From positions 310,001 to 374,000 of the forward strand of contig CAVTQZ010000002.1 of NCBI GenBank assembly GCA_963737015.1: a stretch of 64,000 nt of DNA. Reading direction: 5' to 3'. Position numbers and translations under genes: made by a program. Shown piece by piece: positions 8,153 to 17,728 of this stretch; the first letter of the stretch is position 1; every line of letters begins with the position of its first letter. The notes below the pieces were generated by a model. The model was not told the origin of the DNA. It searched no databases and was given only the letters and a program-made list of their open reading frames with translations. The DNA is from CAVTQZ01 sp963737015. Lineage in GTDB: Bacteria; Actinomycetota; Acidimicrobiia; Acidimicrobiales; UBA8190.

Positions 8153-10792
8153 GTGACCACGTGGGCGACCTATCGGGTGCAGCTCAACGGAGAATTCACC
8201 TTCTTTGACGCGGCGTCGATCTCCGACTATCTGGGCGATCTCGGTGTCTCGCACCTCTATTGCTCCCCTTACCTACAGGCTGCGCCCGGCAGCACCCACG
8301 GATACGACGTAACCGACCCTCAACATCTGAACGAGGAACTCGGTGGACTTGCAGGTCACTCCGAGATGGTCGCGGCGCTCGCAGCGGCGGGCCTCGGACA
8401 GCTCCTCGACATCGTCCCGAACCACATGGCCGCCGGAGCCTCCAACCGTTGGTGGTGGGACGTTCTCGAGAACGGTCCTTCAAGCCGGTACGCGCGCTTC
8501 TTCGACATCGACTGGGAGGGCGACAGCCGCAAGTCCGCGTTCAAGGTCCTTGTCCCCGTGCTGAACGACCATTACGGCCGGGTCCTCGAGGCTCACGGGC
8601 TTCGCATCGAGCGCAACGATTCCGAATTCATCGTCCTCTACGAGTACCAGCGCCTGCCGATCTCGCCGCGAACTGTCGACGACCTCCTGGCCCGAGCGGC
8701 GCGCAGAACCGGATCATCGGCCCTCGCCGGCCTTTCCACCCAGTTCGCCGACCTGCCGCCGGCGCGGGTGACCGATGCATCGGCGGTCGTCGAGAGACAC
8801 GAGCGCAAGGTCGAACTTACGGCCGCGCTCTCGCGCCTGTGCGGGGAAGAACCGCCTCTGGGACGCGCGCTCGACGCGGAGGTGCGGGCGCTGAACGAAG
8901 ACGCCGACCGCCTCGACAACCTCTTGGACAGGCAGAATTACCGCCTGGCTCGCTGGCGCACAGCGAGCGAAGAGCTCGACTACCGCAGGTTCTTCAGCAT
9001 CACGACCCTGGTGGGACTTCGCGAGGAGGACCCGGAGGTGTTCGACGAGTCCCACAAGCTGATCTTCGAACTCGTCGAAGACGGGACGCTCTCGGGGCTT
9101 CGGGTGGACCACATCGACGGTCTTCGCGACCCGGACCAGTACCTGGGGCGGCTCGCCGAGCGAACGGCGGGCACCTACACGGTTGTCGAAAAGATCCTCG
9201 AACCCGGAGAGAGGCTGCGGTCTTCGTGGGCTACCTCGGGCACGAGCGGGTATGACTTTCTCTGCCGCGTGAACAACCTCTTCGTTGAAACCGGCAACGA
9301 GAAATCCATGAGCGAGCTGTACACAGCCTTCACAGGCGAGAGCGCCGACTACGAGGAAGTCGTCAGCGAATCGAAGAAACAGGTGATGAACGGAGAGCTG
9401 GCGGCCGAGGTGGATCATGTGACATCCCTGCTGGCGGAGTTGTGCGACCGTCATCGACGACAACGTGACCACACCCGCCGGGAGCTACGCCGCGCGCTGG
9501 TCGAGTTCGTCGCGCACTTCCCGGTGTACCGGAGCTATGTGAAACCCGGCCGGCCGGCCTCGGGCCAAGACGAGGGATCCATCCGGCGGGCGATGAAAGC
9601 CACCGAGGCCAGCGAACCTGAGATCGACCTCGAGTTGCTCGAATTCCTGGCGAATGCGGCCCTGGGCGCCGAAGGCTCGAGCACCGGAGACGAATTCGCT
9701 CAGCGCCTTCAGCAGCTCACCGCACCGGTCATGGCCAAAGGGGTCGAAGACACGGCGTTCTACCGGTACAACCGGTTCATCTCTCTGAATGAGGTCGGTG
9801 GCGACCCTTCTGTCTTCGGTCGTCCGGCCCACGAATTCCACGCCGCAACCCACGAGACCGCACGGCAATGGCCCGAGTCCATGTTGACCTTGTCCACCCA
9901 CGATACGAAGCGCAGTGCCGATGTCCGAGCACGCCTGAACGTGCTTTCGTGCATCCCGGAGCAGTGGCGTGCAGCCGTGGAACGGTGGGCGGAGATCAAC
10001 GAGGCGCACCGCCGCGGTGATCTGCCGGATCGCAACTGCGAATACCTCGTGTACCAGACCCTGGTCGGTGCGTGGCCGATCGATGCGGAGCGTCTCGTCG
10101 GGTTCGTGACGAAGGCGACCAAGGAAGCGAAGCTCCATACCTCCTGGACGGATCCCGTGGTGGAGTACGACGACGCCGTCGAGTCTTTCGTACGTTCGAT
10201 CCTCGGCGATTCACGCTTTCGCGCGGAGGTCCAACGGTTCTTGGTGTCCGAGCGTGTAGTCGAGCTAGGACGTTGCAACTCGCTCGCACAGACGGCGCTG
10301 CTTCTCACCTGTCCCGGAGTGGCGGACCTCTACCAGGGCTCGGAGCTGTGGGACCTGAGTCTCGTGGACCCCGACAACCGGCGGCCCGTCGACTACGCGC
10401 AGAGGCGAAGCCTCCTCTCACAGGTGAGGGGCGCACGCAACGCTGCGGACATGACGGGCGAGGAGGTCGAGGCTGGCGCGCCGAAGCTCCTGCTCGTGAG
10501 CCGCCTCCTGCACCACCGCCGCGAGCGTCCGGATTCCTTCGATTCCCACCGCTACGAACCACTCGAGGTATCGGGAGAGCACGCCGGGGCCGCTCTCGGC
10601 TTCCTGCGACCGGACTTAGCAGTCGTGGTCGCGTGCCGGCCACGAACCGATCGGATACGCGCGGATGTCGAGCTGCCGACGGGCTCTTGGCGCAATGTGA
10701 CCACCCGAGAGCCCTACGACGGCGGCCGCCATTCACTCGGGAGGTTGTTCGAGTCCTTTCCGGTCGCCGTTGTGGCGCGCGACACAGGCTGA
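8153..10792 (+). CDS. treY: Maltooligosyl trehalose synthase TreY
   Basis: An 879-aa GH13-family enzyme that converts the reducing-end alpha-1,4 linkage of maltooligosaccharides to the alpha,alpha-1,1 linkage of trehalose. Diagnostic motifs are TYRVQLN at the N-terminus, YCSPYLQAAPGSTHGYDV, LDIVPNHMA, the nucleophile region GLRVDHIDGLRDP and LSTHDTKRSADVRAR. The GTG at 8153 begins right before the conserved N-terminus; the frame is open further upstream but that lies inside the membrane-protein gene. Its stop overlaps the treZ start (TGATG), so the two pathway enzymes are translationally coupled. Confidence 0.96.
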   Translation: MTTWATYRVQLNGEFTFFDAASISDYLGDLGVSHLYCSPYLQAAPGSTHGYDVTDPQHLNEELGGLAGHSEMVAALAAAGLGQLLDIVPNHMAAGASNRWWWDVLENGPSSRYARFFDIDWEGDSRKSAFKVLVPVLNDHYGRVLEAHGLRIERNDSEFIVLYEYQRLPISPRTVDDLLARAARRTGSSALAGLSTQFADLPPARVTDASAVVERHERKVELTAALSRLCGEEPPLGRALDAEVRALNEDADRLDNLLDRQNYRLARWRTASEELDYRRFFSITTLVGLREEDPEVFDESHKLIFELVEDGTLSGLRVDHIDGLRDPDQYLGRLAERTAGTYTVVEKILEPGERLRSSWATSGTSGYDFLCRVNNLFVETGNEKSMSELYTAFTGESADYEEVVSESKKQVMNGELAAEVDHVTSLLAELCDRHRRQRDHTRRELRRALVEFVAHFPVYRSYVKPGRPASGQDEGSIRRAMKATEASEPEIDLELLEFLANAALGAEGSSTGDEFAQRLQQLTAPVMAKGVEDTAFYRYNRFISLNEVGGDPSVFGRPAHEFHAATHETARQWPESMLTLSTHDTKRSADVRARLNVLSCIPEQWRAAVERWAEINEAHRRGDLPDRNCEYLVYQTLVGAWPIDAERLVGFVTKATKEAKLHTSWTDPVVEYDDAVESFVRSILGDSRFRAEVQRFLVSERVVELGRCNSLAQTALLLTCPGVADLYQGSELWDLSLVDPDNRRPVDYAQRRSLLSQVRGARNAADMTGEEVEAGAPKLLLVSRLLHHRRERPDSFDSHRYEPLEVSGEHAGAALGFLRPDLAVVVACRPRTDRIRADVELPTGSWRNVTTREPYDGGRHSLGRLFESFPVAVVARDTG

Positions 10793-12561
10793 TGCACGAG
10801 TTCAAGCTCTGGGCTCCGAGGGCCGACACAGTGAACCTGCATCTCGCCGGAGAGATTCAACGGATGGAGGGCGCCGGTGGTGGCTGGTGGCTCTCCGTCT
10901 CCGAGGATGCCGGACCGGGATCGCGCTATGGCTTCTCGCTCGACGGCGGACGGCCGCGCCCGGATCCACGTTCTGCTTCCCAGCCCGACGGCGTGCACGG
11001 CCTGTCCGAAGTTGTCGACCATGCGGCCTTCAAATGGCGCGACGGAACCTGGAGAGGCGATGTCCTTGCCGGTGCGATCATCTACGAGATTCACGTCGGC
11101 ACCTTCACTGCGAAGGGCACCTTCGAGTCGGCCATAGAGCGCATCCCGCATCTCATCGAGCTCGGGATCGACACGGTGGAGCTCATGCCGGTCGTCGAAT
11201 TCTCGGGCGCCCGGGGCTGGGGATACGACGGAGTGGACCTCTTCGCGCCCCATCACGCCTACGGAGGCCCTATCGGGCTCAAGCACCTGATCGACGCTCT
11301 CCATTCGAAAGGAATAGCGGTGGTGATCGACGTCGTCTACAACCACCTGGGCCCGGCGGGAAACTATCTCGGCGAGTTCGGCCCTTATTTCTCCGAGCGC
11401 CACCAGACCAACTGGGGTCCCGCCGTCAACTTCGACGGGCCGGGAAGCGACGAAGTGAGGCGGTTCGTCATCGACAACGCGCTCATGTGGTTGCGGGATT
11501 ATCACGCCGACGGGCTGCGTCTCGACGCCGTTCATGCGATCGTCGACGATTCCGCTGTTCACGTTCTCGAGCAACTCGCTATCGAGGTCGAAGCATTGTC
11601 CACCCATCTTCGCAGACCCCTTCACGTCATAGCCGAAAGCGATCTGAACGATCCACGTTTCGCCAGATCACGCGACGCAGGTGGCATCGGGTTGGACGCC
11701 TGCTGGGCGGACGAATGGCACCACGCGCTCCACGCCGCCTTGACCGGCGAGCGAGACGGCTACTACGAGGACTTCGGCACCCTTACGCACCTGGCGAAGG
11801 CCCTGCGCCAGGCATGGGTATACGACGGAGCATGGTCGTCGCACCGGCAGCGGCATTTCGGTAGGCCCCCACTGGGAATGGACGGCAACCGCCTCGTCGT
11901 GTTCACCCAGAACCACGACCAGGTGGGAAACCGCGCCGCCGGGGATCGTTCGAGCGCGCTGATGAGTGGAGGCCGGCTGCGGATCGCCGCCGCTCTGTTG
12001 ATGTCGTCACCGTTCACACCGCTCGTCTTTCAAGGCGAGGAATGGGGCGCTTCCACGCCGTTTCAGTACTTCACCGATCACCCCGATCCCGACCTCGGCG
12101 AAGCGGTCAGCACCGGCCGGCGATCGGAATTCGCTGCGTTCGGATGGGATCCCGAGGAGGTGCCCGACCCGCAGGACCCTGCGACGTTCGCCCGGTCGAA
12201 ACTCGACTGGAGCGAGGTACACGGTGAGCCTCACTCCGACATCTTCGACTGGTACCGACGCTTGATCGAGCTCCGCCGGCGCTTCGCCGCATTCAGCGAT
12301 CCGCGCACCTCGACCATTCATGTGGAGTTGGATGAGGTCAAGCGCACCCTGGTGCTGCGTCGCGGCCCGATGGTTCTGTTGGTGAACCTGTCCGTCGACG
12401 ACCAATCGTTTCCCTGTACCACCGCGTTCGACCTGCTCGCTGCCTCGACGGACGAGATCTACCGGGAGGAGGACACGATCGTCCTCCCTCCCGATTCGGT
12501 GGTCGTCGGCCGCGTCGTCCCCTCTCTTTTTTCGACGGCGGTTCTCGAGCCCGTCAGCTGA
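10792..12561 (+). CDS. treZ: Malto-oligosyltrehalose trehalohydrolase TreZ
   Basis: A 589-aa GH13 enzyme that releases trehalose from maltooligosyl-trehalose made by TreY. It starts with MHEFKLWAPRADTV, the N-terminal beta-sandwich found in TreZ, followed by the barrel motifs GWGYDGVDLFAPHHAYGG, VVIDVVYNHLGPAGNYL, DGLRLDAVHAI, IAESDLND and FTQNHDQVGNRA. The ATG overlaps the treY stop by 1 nt. No treX debranching gene follows; the next gene is convergent and its stop overlaps the treZ end by 8 nt. Confidence 0.96.
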   Translation: MHEFKLWAPRADTVNLHLAGEIQRMEGAGGGWWLSVSEDAGPGSRYGFSLDGGRPRPDPRSASQPDGVHGLSEVVDHAAFKWRDGTWRGDVLAGAIIYEIHVGTFTAKGTFESAIERIPHLIELGIDTVELMPVVEFSGARGWGYDGVDLFAPHHAYGGPIGLKHLIDALHSKGIAVVIDVVYNHLGPAGNYLGEFGPYFSERHQTNWGPAVNFDGPGSDEVRRFVIDNALMWLRDYHADGLRLDAVHAIVDDSAVHVLEQLAIEVEALSTHLRRPLHVIAESDLNDPRFARSRDAGGIGLDACWADEWHHALHAALTGERDGYYEDFGTLTHLAKALRQAWVYDGAWSSHRQRHFGRPPLGMDGNRLVVFTQNHDQVGNRAAGDRSSALMSGGRLRIAAALLMSSPFTPLVFQGEEWGASTPFQYFTDHPDPDLGEAVSTGRRSEFAAFGWDPEEVPDPQDPATFARSKLDWSEVHGEPHSDIFDWYRRLIELRRRFAAFSDPRTSTIHVELDEVKRTLVLRRGPMVLLVNLSVDDQSFPCTTAFDLLAASTDEIYREEDTIVLPPDSVVVGRVVPSLFSTAVLEPVS

Positions 12562-13300
12562 CCGAAAGAGGACCTTGGGCCAACACCGCTGAATCGGGAT
12601 GCTCAACTCCTCCGGAGGGCTCCGCGGTGATCATGAGCTCGGACATGCCGCGCTCGACACGAAATGCAGCGACACCGGGATCAGGACCGAGGACGCCGAG
12701 CGACACCGGGGCACCACCGCTCAATGCCCAGAGTTGATACGTCCGACCAGTCGGCAACTCGGGCAGTGAGGTGGGAAGCAGGTACGCAGAGCCCCCAGCC
12801 GTAACGACGACGTCTGCGAGCCGCCGACCCGACGCTGCTCGTATTTCGACCGTCCGGTGCCCCGGTGAGGCGAGAGCCGATGCCGCTGCTTGTCGCAGAT
12901 CCCCGGTGGGCGACCGGTCCTGTAAACGATCGACACGGCCCGACAGGATCGACCCCCACAGGGCGAGCGCCGCGATTGCGGCTGCGGCTGCGGCTCCGAC
13001 GGTGACGAACCAGGTCCGCGTTCTTCTGGGGCTTCGTCGCGTCGCCCTGAGGACCGAGCGCCGGACGTCGGTGGTGGCGGGCTGGTCGATGGTCTTCACC
13101 ACCTTTTCCCACACCCCTGCGGGAGCTTCTCCGCCGGCGCCACCGAGGAGTGGCGCAGCCGCGCGATGGTGCGACAACTCCGCCCGGCACCGCGGACACT
13201 GCGCGACGTGGCGCTCGAGTTCGTCCGCTTCTTCGGGGTCGACCGCGTCGAGCGCGTACGCACCGAGAAGCGACTGAAGCTCGTCGTGAGCCGCGCTCAA
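12554..13300 (-). CDS. Anti-sigma factor, RskA-like zinc-binding membrane protein
   Basis: A 248-aa protein. The N-terminal zinc-binding anti-sigma motif is H-x3-C-x2-C (ERHVAQCPRC, about residues 27-36), followed by one membrane helix near residues 101-120 and an external RskA-type beta domain (YLLPTSLPELPTGRTYQLWAL). It should hold the adjacent ECF sigma factor at the membrane until proteolysed. The start is taken as the TTG at 13298-13300, which overlaps the sigma stop as TTGA; no ATG or GTG is better placed. Confidence 0.88.
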   Translation of the reverse strand: MSAAHDELQSLLGAYALDAVDPEEADELERHVAQCPRCRAELSHHRAAAPLLGGAGGEAPAGVWEKVVKTIDQPATTDVRRSVLRATRRSPRRTRTWFVTVGAAAAAAIAALALWGSILSGRVDRLQDRSPTGDLRQAAASALASPGHRTVEIRAASGRRLADVVVTAGGSAYLLPTSLPELPTGRTYQLWALSGGAPVSLGVLGPDPGVAAFRVERGMSELMITAEPSGGVEHPDSAVLAQGPLSVS

Positions 13301-13869
13301 GGCTCCACCCCTTCCACACCGGCTTCCACGAGCGTTGTCTCGAGACGACGCAACCCGCTTCGGATCCTGCTCTTCACCGTCCCTTCCGGCTCGCCGAGAA
13401 TGTCCGCCGTCTCGCGATATGTATAACCACCGAAGTAAGCGCACTCGATGACCCTGCGCTCCCCCTCCGGGAGTGCAGCGACCGCTTCGCGGACCTTGCT
13501 CACGAGCGTGAGTGCCCATACCTCACGCTCGACGTCGTAGCTCGTTGCGGAATCGGCACGGGCATCGTTCTCTTCGCGTTTTGCGCGCCGGCGCTCAGAT
13601 CTCAGGCGGTCGACTGCTCGGCTGTGCGCGAAGTTGAGCAGGTAGGCGCGCAGGCCGCCACGCTCAGGATCGAAGTGGTCGGGCTCGTGCCACAGCCAGA
13701 CGAACGCATCATGCGTTATCTCGCTGGCGGCGCCTTCGTCGCGCAAGATCTTGTTCGCTACGGCGAAGACCGAGCCCGCAAAACGCCGAAAGGCTTCTGC
13801 AAGGGCTTCCTGGTTCCAGCGACCGATCGCCAGCACCAGGACGGTGTCGCTCGCCTCAGTGAGGTCCAC
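13297..13869 (-). CDS. ECF RNA polymerase sigma factor (SigK-like)
   Basis: A 190-aa sigma-70 family protein with region 2 (AFRRFAGSVFAVANKIL, then HDAFVWLW) and region 4 (LPEGERRVIECAYFGGYTYR, GEPEGTVKSRIRSGLRRLE). Pairing with an RskA-like anti-sigma gene resembles the SigK group. Its ATG overlaps the upstream 115-aa gene's stop by 1 nt and its stop overlaps the anti-sigma TTG, so it sits inside a fully overlapping four-gene operon. Autoregulation from the promoter upstream of the operon is likely but no promoter could be confidently placed. Confidence 0.93.
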   Translation of the reverse strand: MDLTEASDTVLVLAIGRWNQEALAEAFRRFAGSVFAVANKILRDEGAASEITHDAFVWLWHEPDHFDPERGGLRAYLLNFAHSRAVDRLRSERRRAKREENDARADSATSYDVEREVWALTLVSKVREAVAALPEGERRVIECAYFGGYTYRETADILGEPEGTVKSRIRSGLRRLETTLVEAGVEGVEP

Positions 13870-14216
13870 TACAACGTCGTCTCACTTACCACACCAGCAA
13901 GTACCTCGACCGCACGAACAAGACGACTCGAGCCCGCGCTCTCGTCGTGGCGCCAGCGGATCTCGTACGTCCCTGCAGCGAGCGAGGGAAAGAGGCCTGC
14001 GAGAAACGTCCCGCCTTCAGCGCGGCGCTCACGTACAGCAGTGTGCGCCCCGCTCCAGGGCGCGCCGGTAGGGCGTATCTCGATCTCCGAACCCACCGGC
14101 ACTCTGTCGGTACGGACCACGAGGGCCCCAAATGCATCGCCGATGTCGACGACCACGCTTCCCGGGGCGCTCTGGCCCGCGTCAGGCTCCGCCCGGGTTT
14201 GGACCTCGGCCATCAA
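13869..14216 (-). CDS. Conserved-looking 115-aa protein of the DUF4331/ECF operon
   Basis: I do not recognise a named family. The predicted protein is soluble, without signal peptide, and looks all-beta (alternating VVVDIGDAFGALVV, EIEIRPTGAPW, GTYEIRW). It overlaps DUF4331 by 4 nt and the sigma factor by 1 nt, so its product is probably made in step with both. It may be a small beta-sandwich partner of the DUF4331 protein or of the sigma circuit; that is inference from position only. Confidence 0.75.
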   Translation of the reverse strand: MMAEVQTRAEPDAGQSAPGSVVVDIGDAFGALVVRTDRVPVGSEIEIRPTGAPWSGAHTAVRERRAEGGTFLAGLFPSLAAGTYEIRWRHDESAGSSRLVRAVEVLAGVVSETTL

Positions 14217-15634
14217 GACGCCGGGGTCGAAAATCCGCTGTGGGGCACGTCGAGGTACGGGAATGACGTGAGGTAGTTCTCGGTGCCCATGGCGCTCAGA
14301 TCACCGGCTCCCGATGTGAGTCCGGGAGTGATCGCGCCTGCGGCGGCATCCGGGTGGAAGCTCGCATCGACCAGGGGCAGCGTCGCCCCCGCGAATGCCC
14401 TCAGCTCGATCGTCACGACATCGTCGAAGACGCGACGACCGTTCGGGAACCCAGCTGGGTCTCCCCCTACGAGTCCGAGGTTGCTCGGCTTCGTGCTCGG
14501 GGCGATCGCCATGTTCAAACGCAACATGTCCGAGGCAATGCTCGTGGTGAAGTTCTGAAAGCCCGGGACGACTCCTGACGGAAGCCCCGTCATGAGGATC
14601 GCGGCCAGGTCCGCACGGTTCGGAGACCCGCTGTTGTAGGAGGCGAGCTTCGGGAACACCCCCGGGTAAAGGCCCGGAAGCAGCCGCGAGAGCTCGGGAT
14701 CGGTGACGTAACTCACGAACTGCTTGTCGTCCGACGGCGGTTGGGCGTTCCAATAGTCCTTTTCGGAGATGGGGATGACGACTTCGTTCACGAGCGGATT
14801 CCCAAGACGCGAGACCTGAACGTAGGGGCCCGTCCCTGTCTCGGAGCCATCCGTGGAGCGCAGGATCACTTTCTGCCGGCTAGCCGCCGTCCAGATACCG
14901 ATGACCGACGAGGCCGAAGCTGGATCGGAAGGGTTGCTGCCATTGCGTGTCAACTGGCTCTTCGGGATCTGGATGGCGATCGTGTGGACATTCACCCCCT
15001 TCGTCGAGTTGATGCCTGCCGCCATCTTCCCGATCCCGGTGTTCGCAAGGCCGAAGGTCGTGTGATCCTGCTCGAAAGGCCTCAAGATCCCCAGATCGAA
15101 TATCGCGCCCAGATCGACGTAGAAGCCCTCTGCCCTCTGCCCGGCGAAGACCTTGACACCGTTGCCCACGTCATGAACTGCTTCGGCGGCCAATCCTCGG
15201 TAGTGGGGGGTCGACAAAGGGCCGATGTTGCACGGGGGGCACGCGAGGCGGCTGGCGAGCACGCTGGACGTGCCTTTCACCTGGTCGACACGGGTGAGCG
15301 AATAGAACTGGCGCCTGTTCCAATTCGGGTCGGCCAAGGACTCAACCGGCCCCGTGTTGTACAAGAACGTATTCGGATTACGAAGCTCGGTGAAGAACCG
15401 GAACTGGTATGTGACGTCGGGCATCGCATCGCCCGAATTGTCCACGTTTATCTCGTACAGGACCTCGTTGCCGAACTCGTAAAAGTTCGGGCCACCGTCA
15501 GGCGCCTCCAAGGGCACATAGTTCGCAAGGATGGTGATCGTGTCGGCATCGTCGGGGCTGACGAACGCATAGAGATCCGTGCTATCGGCCACGGGATCCT
15601 TTGAGATGTGCGGTGCTTCACGGTGTGACGACAT
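14213..15634 (-). CDS. DUF4331 domain-containing protein
   Basis: A 473-aa protein covering a full DUF4331 domain. It opens with the family signature SSHREAPHISKDPVADSTDL and continues with DLYAFVSPD and repeated Asp/Asn-rich segments. The function of DUF4331 is unknown; members frequently sit beside ECF sigma factors, as here. No classical signal peptide is seen at the chosen ATG. It is the second gene of the leftward operon, 56 nt after the small Tat-signal gene, and overlaps the next gene by 4 nt. Confidence 0.93.
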   Translation of the reverse strand: MSSHREAPHISKDPVADSTDLYAFVSPDDADTITILANYVPLEAPDGGPNFYEFGNEVLYEINVDNSGDAMPDVTYQFRFFTELRNPNTFLYNTGPVESLADPNWNRRQFYSLTRVDQVKGTSSVLASRLACPPCNIGPLSTPHYRGLAAEAVHDVGNGVKVFAGQRAEGFYVDLGAIFDLGILRPFEQDHTTFGLANTGIGKMAAGINSTKGVNVHTIAIQIPKSQLTRNGSNPSDPASASSVIGIWTAASRQKVILRSTDGSETGTGPYVQVSRLGNPLVNEVVIPISEKDYWNAQPPSDDKQFVSYVTDPELSRLLPGLYPGVFPKLASYNSGSPNRADLAAILMTGLPSGVVPGFQNFTTSIASDMLRLNMAIAPSTKPSNLGLVGGDPAGFPNGRRVFDDVVTIELRAFAGATLPLVDASFHPDAAAGAITPGLTSGAGDLSAMGTENYLTSFPYLDVPHSGFSTPAS

Positions 15635-15690
15635 GGCTCACCATTCCCTGTAGCTCAGGCGCGTTCGCCGCGCTCGAAAATTTGCTTTGG

Positions 15691-15990
15691 TCAACGAAGA
15701 GTCCTCAAGAGGCGGTTGGCCAGTTGCGGATCGCGAGTGACCACTTCCCTGGTACCGCTGTATACGCTTATTTCGCCTGTGGACAGATCCTTTACGTGGG
15801 CGACCAGAGGCTCGGTGAGGGCTCCTGCATCAGCCTCTGTAGCCGGCGCCAGATCTTCCGCGACAGGAGCATCCGAGCTCGCTGCGCTTCCTATGGCGCC
15901 TACCAGGCTGGGGGCGGTTGCAGCGACCCCGGTAGCGGCGGCCGCAATCGACGAGCGCAACAGGAACAGCCGTCTACTGATCTTCGCCAT
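15691..15990 (-). CDS. Small Tat-signal exported protein
   Basis: A 99-aa protein whose first 35 residues form a twin-arginine type signal (SRRLFLLRSSIAAAATG, then an Ala-rich core). The mature part is only about 60 residues, acidic and with a C-terminal HVKDLSTGEISVYSGTREVV segment. The ATG has a strong upstream GGAGG. It is co-directional with and 56 nt upstream of the DUF4331 gene, so it may belong to the same ECF-controlled operon. The function is unknown. Confidence 0.8.
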   Translation of the reverse strand: MAKISRRLFLLRSSIAAAATGVAATAPSLVGAIGSAASSDAPVAEDLAPATEADAGALTEPLVAHVKDLSTGEISVYSGTREVVTRDPQLANRLLRTLR

Positions 15991-16154
15991 CCCAGCGCCC
16001 CCCTCCGGGCAGTGATGCGAAGCCCGCGACTTTCGGCAAACCGATACGTCGCAGGGCTCTTTCAGAACCTGCCTGTGTTATGTACGACACCCGAGAGGAT
16101 GTTGGATTCAACAGGGCGAACTTTTTTTGTGTCCCCGTAGGGCAACATGGGGCG

Positions 16155-17153
16155 ATGGAACAGCTTCGAATCGGTTGTCTCGGCGCCGCGAGGATTGCAC
16201 CCCTGGCGCTGGTGAAGCCGTGTGCCTCGAACGAAGGGACCGTATGTGCGGCAGTTGCCGCCAGAGACCCGGACCGTGCAAAAGCCTTCGCCGCGAGGCA
16301 CCGCATCCCGAAGGTGCACGAGAGTTACGACGCCTTATTGGCCGACCCCGAGATCGATGCCGTCTACAACCCGCTCCCGAACGGGCTTCACGGAAAATGG
16401 ACGACACTGGCACTGGCACAGGGCAAGCACGTCTTGTGCGAAAAACCCTTCACCGCAAACTCTCAAGAGGCAGAGCGCGTCGCTGCCGTCGCCGACGCCT
16501 CGGGCCTGGTAGTGATGGAAGCGTTCCACTGGCGGTACCACCCCTTGGCGACGCGCATGCTCGAGATCATCGCCAGCGGCGAGCTTGGGGAAGTCCGCCG
16601 CATAGAGGCGGCGCTCTGTTTTCCTCTACCGCTCTTCAAGGACATCAGATGGCAGCTCGCGCTGGCCGGAGGAGCACTCATGGACGCCGGCTGCTATTCG
16701 GTGCACATGGTGCGGACACTGGCAGGCGCAGAACCGAGGGTGGTCCGAGCGTCGGCGCGGCTGCGTTCGCCTGGGGTCGACCGACGGATGGAGGCGGAAT
16801 TCGCCTTCGCTGACGGGCGCAGTGGCGGAATAGTTGCGTCGATGTGGTCCTCGACGCTTCTCCGGATACAGGTCAAGGTTCAGGGTTCCAAGGGATCTAT
16901 GCGGGTCTTCAACCCGACGACGCCGCAAATGTTCAATCGCCTCACGGTGACCGGCGCGCACAAGAGGCTCCACGAACGGGTGCGCGGCGCCTCCACTTAC
17001 AGCTACCAACTGGAGGCGTTTCGAGCTGCCGTCCAGGAGGGGGCCCCCACGTTGACGCCACCGGATGAGGCGGTCGCGAACATGCGTGTGATCGACGCGA
17101 TTTACGTTGCGGCCGGAATGGAGCCACGCCGGCCGGCCGGCGAGTTGGCATGA
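16155..17153 (+). CDS. Gfo/Idh/MocA family NAD(P)-dependent oxidoreductase
   Basis: A 332-aa protein. The N-terminal Rossmann motif is RIGCLGAARIAP and the family signature EKPF appears in VLCEKPFTANSQEAE near residue 95, followed by the C-terminal alpha/beta substrate domain with GGALMDAGCYSVHM. Members oxidise or reduce sugars and related carbonyls; the substrate is not predictable. The ATG at 16155 is immediately before the Rossmann strand. It is the last host gene before the integrated elements, ending 85 nt from the left half-tRNA. Confidence 0.9.
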   Translation: MEQLRIGCLGAARIAPLALVKPCASNEGTVCAAVAARDPDRAKAFAARHRIPKVHESYDALLADPEIDAVYNPLPNGLHGKWTTLALAQGKHVLCEKPFTANSQEAERVAAVADASGLVVMEAFHWRYHPLATRMLEIIASGELGEVRRIEAALCFPLPLFKDIRWQLALAGGALMDAGCYSVHMVRTLAGAEPRVVRASARLRSPGVDRRMEAEFAFADGRSGGIVASMWSSTLLRIQVKVQGSKGSMRVFNPTTPQMFNRLTVTGAHKRLHERVRGASTYSYQLEAFRAAVQEGAPTLTPPDEAVANMRVIDAIYVAAGMEPRRPAGELA

Positions 17154-17237
17154 CCGCTGCCAGATCGATCACCCAGCGCTATCAGAACGATTTGTCGGCC
17201 CTCTAGGGGACCTCTTTTCAAGGCTCCAACTCGAGGT

Positions 17238-17280
17238 GTGGGGCTAGCTGGAATCGAACCAGCGACCTCAGCATTATCAG
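17238..17280 (-). repeat. Left attachment site: 3' half of tRNA-Ile
   Basis: This stretch is identical over 43 nt to 30248-30290, covering the tRNA from its anticodon loop to its discriminator base. It lacks the 5' half, so it is a remnant of the host tRNA gene. The shared end TTATCAG (17274-17280) matches the same 7 nt in the complete tRNA and in the right half-tRNA, marking the crossover core. Confidence 0.9.
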
Positions 17281-17399
17281 GTCTGTCCACGCCTGAAAGG
17301 GCCGACAAGCTCCTGGACTCATTTTGTCAAACCTGCAAGTGGAAGCGCACTTCCTGCGGAACCGTTCTTGACCGACGATGACCCCTAGCGACCCCCCCT

Positions 17400-17421
17400 T
17401 GTGGTGCAGATGTGGTGCAGG
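17400..17421 (+). repeat. Element A terminal repeat, left copy (probable integrase/Xis arm site)
   Basis: Two tandem 11-mers TGTGGTGCAGR form a 22-bp block identical to 30178-30199 near the other end of the element. The two copies are in the same orientation, 120 nt and 50 nt from the respective att segments. This is what arm-type binding sites of a tyrosine integrase would look like; binding is inference. Confidence 0.6.
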
Positions 17422-17728
17422 CGCAGTTCGTCGTCGGGACGATTGGCGTCAACGGACTTCATGGTTGACGTCACATCCGGGCAGCTGTTCAAGGACGATG
17501 AGAGGGGCGAACGCCAGCACGCTCACCCATCCGATGGTCGACGAACCTTGAGATCCACAGATCGGGCGAAGGACCTTCTAACGTCTCAGAGATCGTCGTG
17601 CTCGCCTCGATCCGCCCCGCAGGGCCGTAGGCCCGAAGCGGAGGCGGCGGGCGCCGGCAAAGCCGGCGCCTTCTTGAAGCCGTATAGAAAGTTTCAACGC
17701 GCATGGCGCATGTCGGAATCGACAGGGG
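17422..17728. other. Gene-free end of element A with a GC-rich hairpin
   Basis: No convincing gene is seen. The notable structure is a perfect 9-bp inverted repeat GGCGCCGGC / GCCGGCGCC at 17650-17658 and 17662-17670 with a 3-nt loop, followed by TTCTT. It resembles a rho-independent terminator but the T-run is short. Confidence 0.5.

Noticed and set aside
10072..10791. In-frame extension of treZ inside treY
   Set aside because: Arg-rich shadow translation; TreZ similarity starts at 10792.
17238..17280. A second functional tRNA gene
   Set aside because: Only the 3' half is present; the sequence after the anticodon is unrelated, so no cloverleaf can form.
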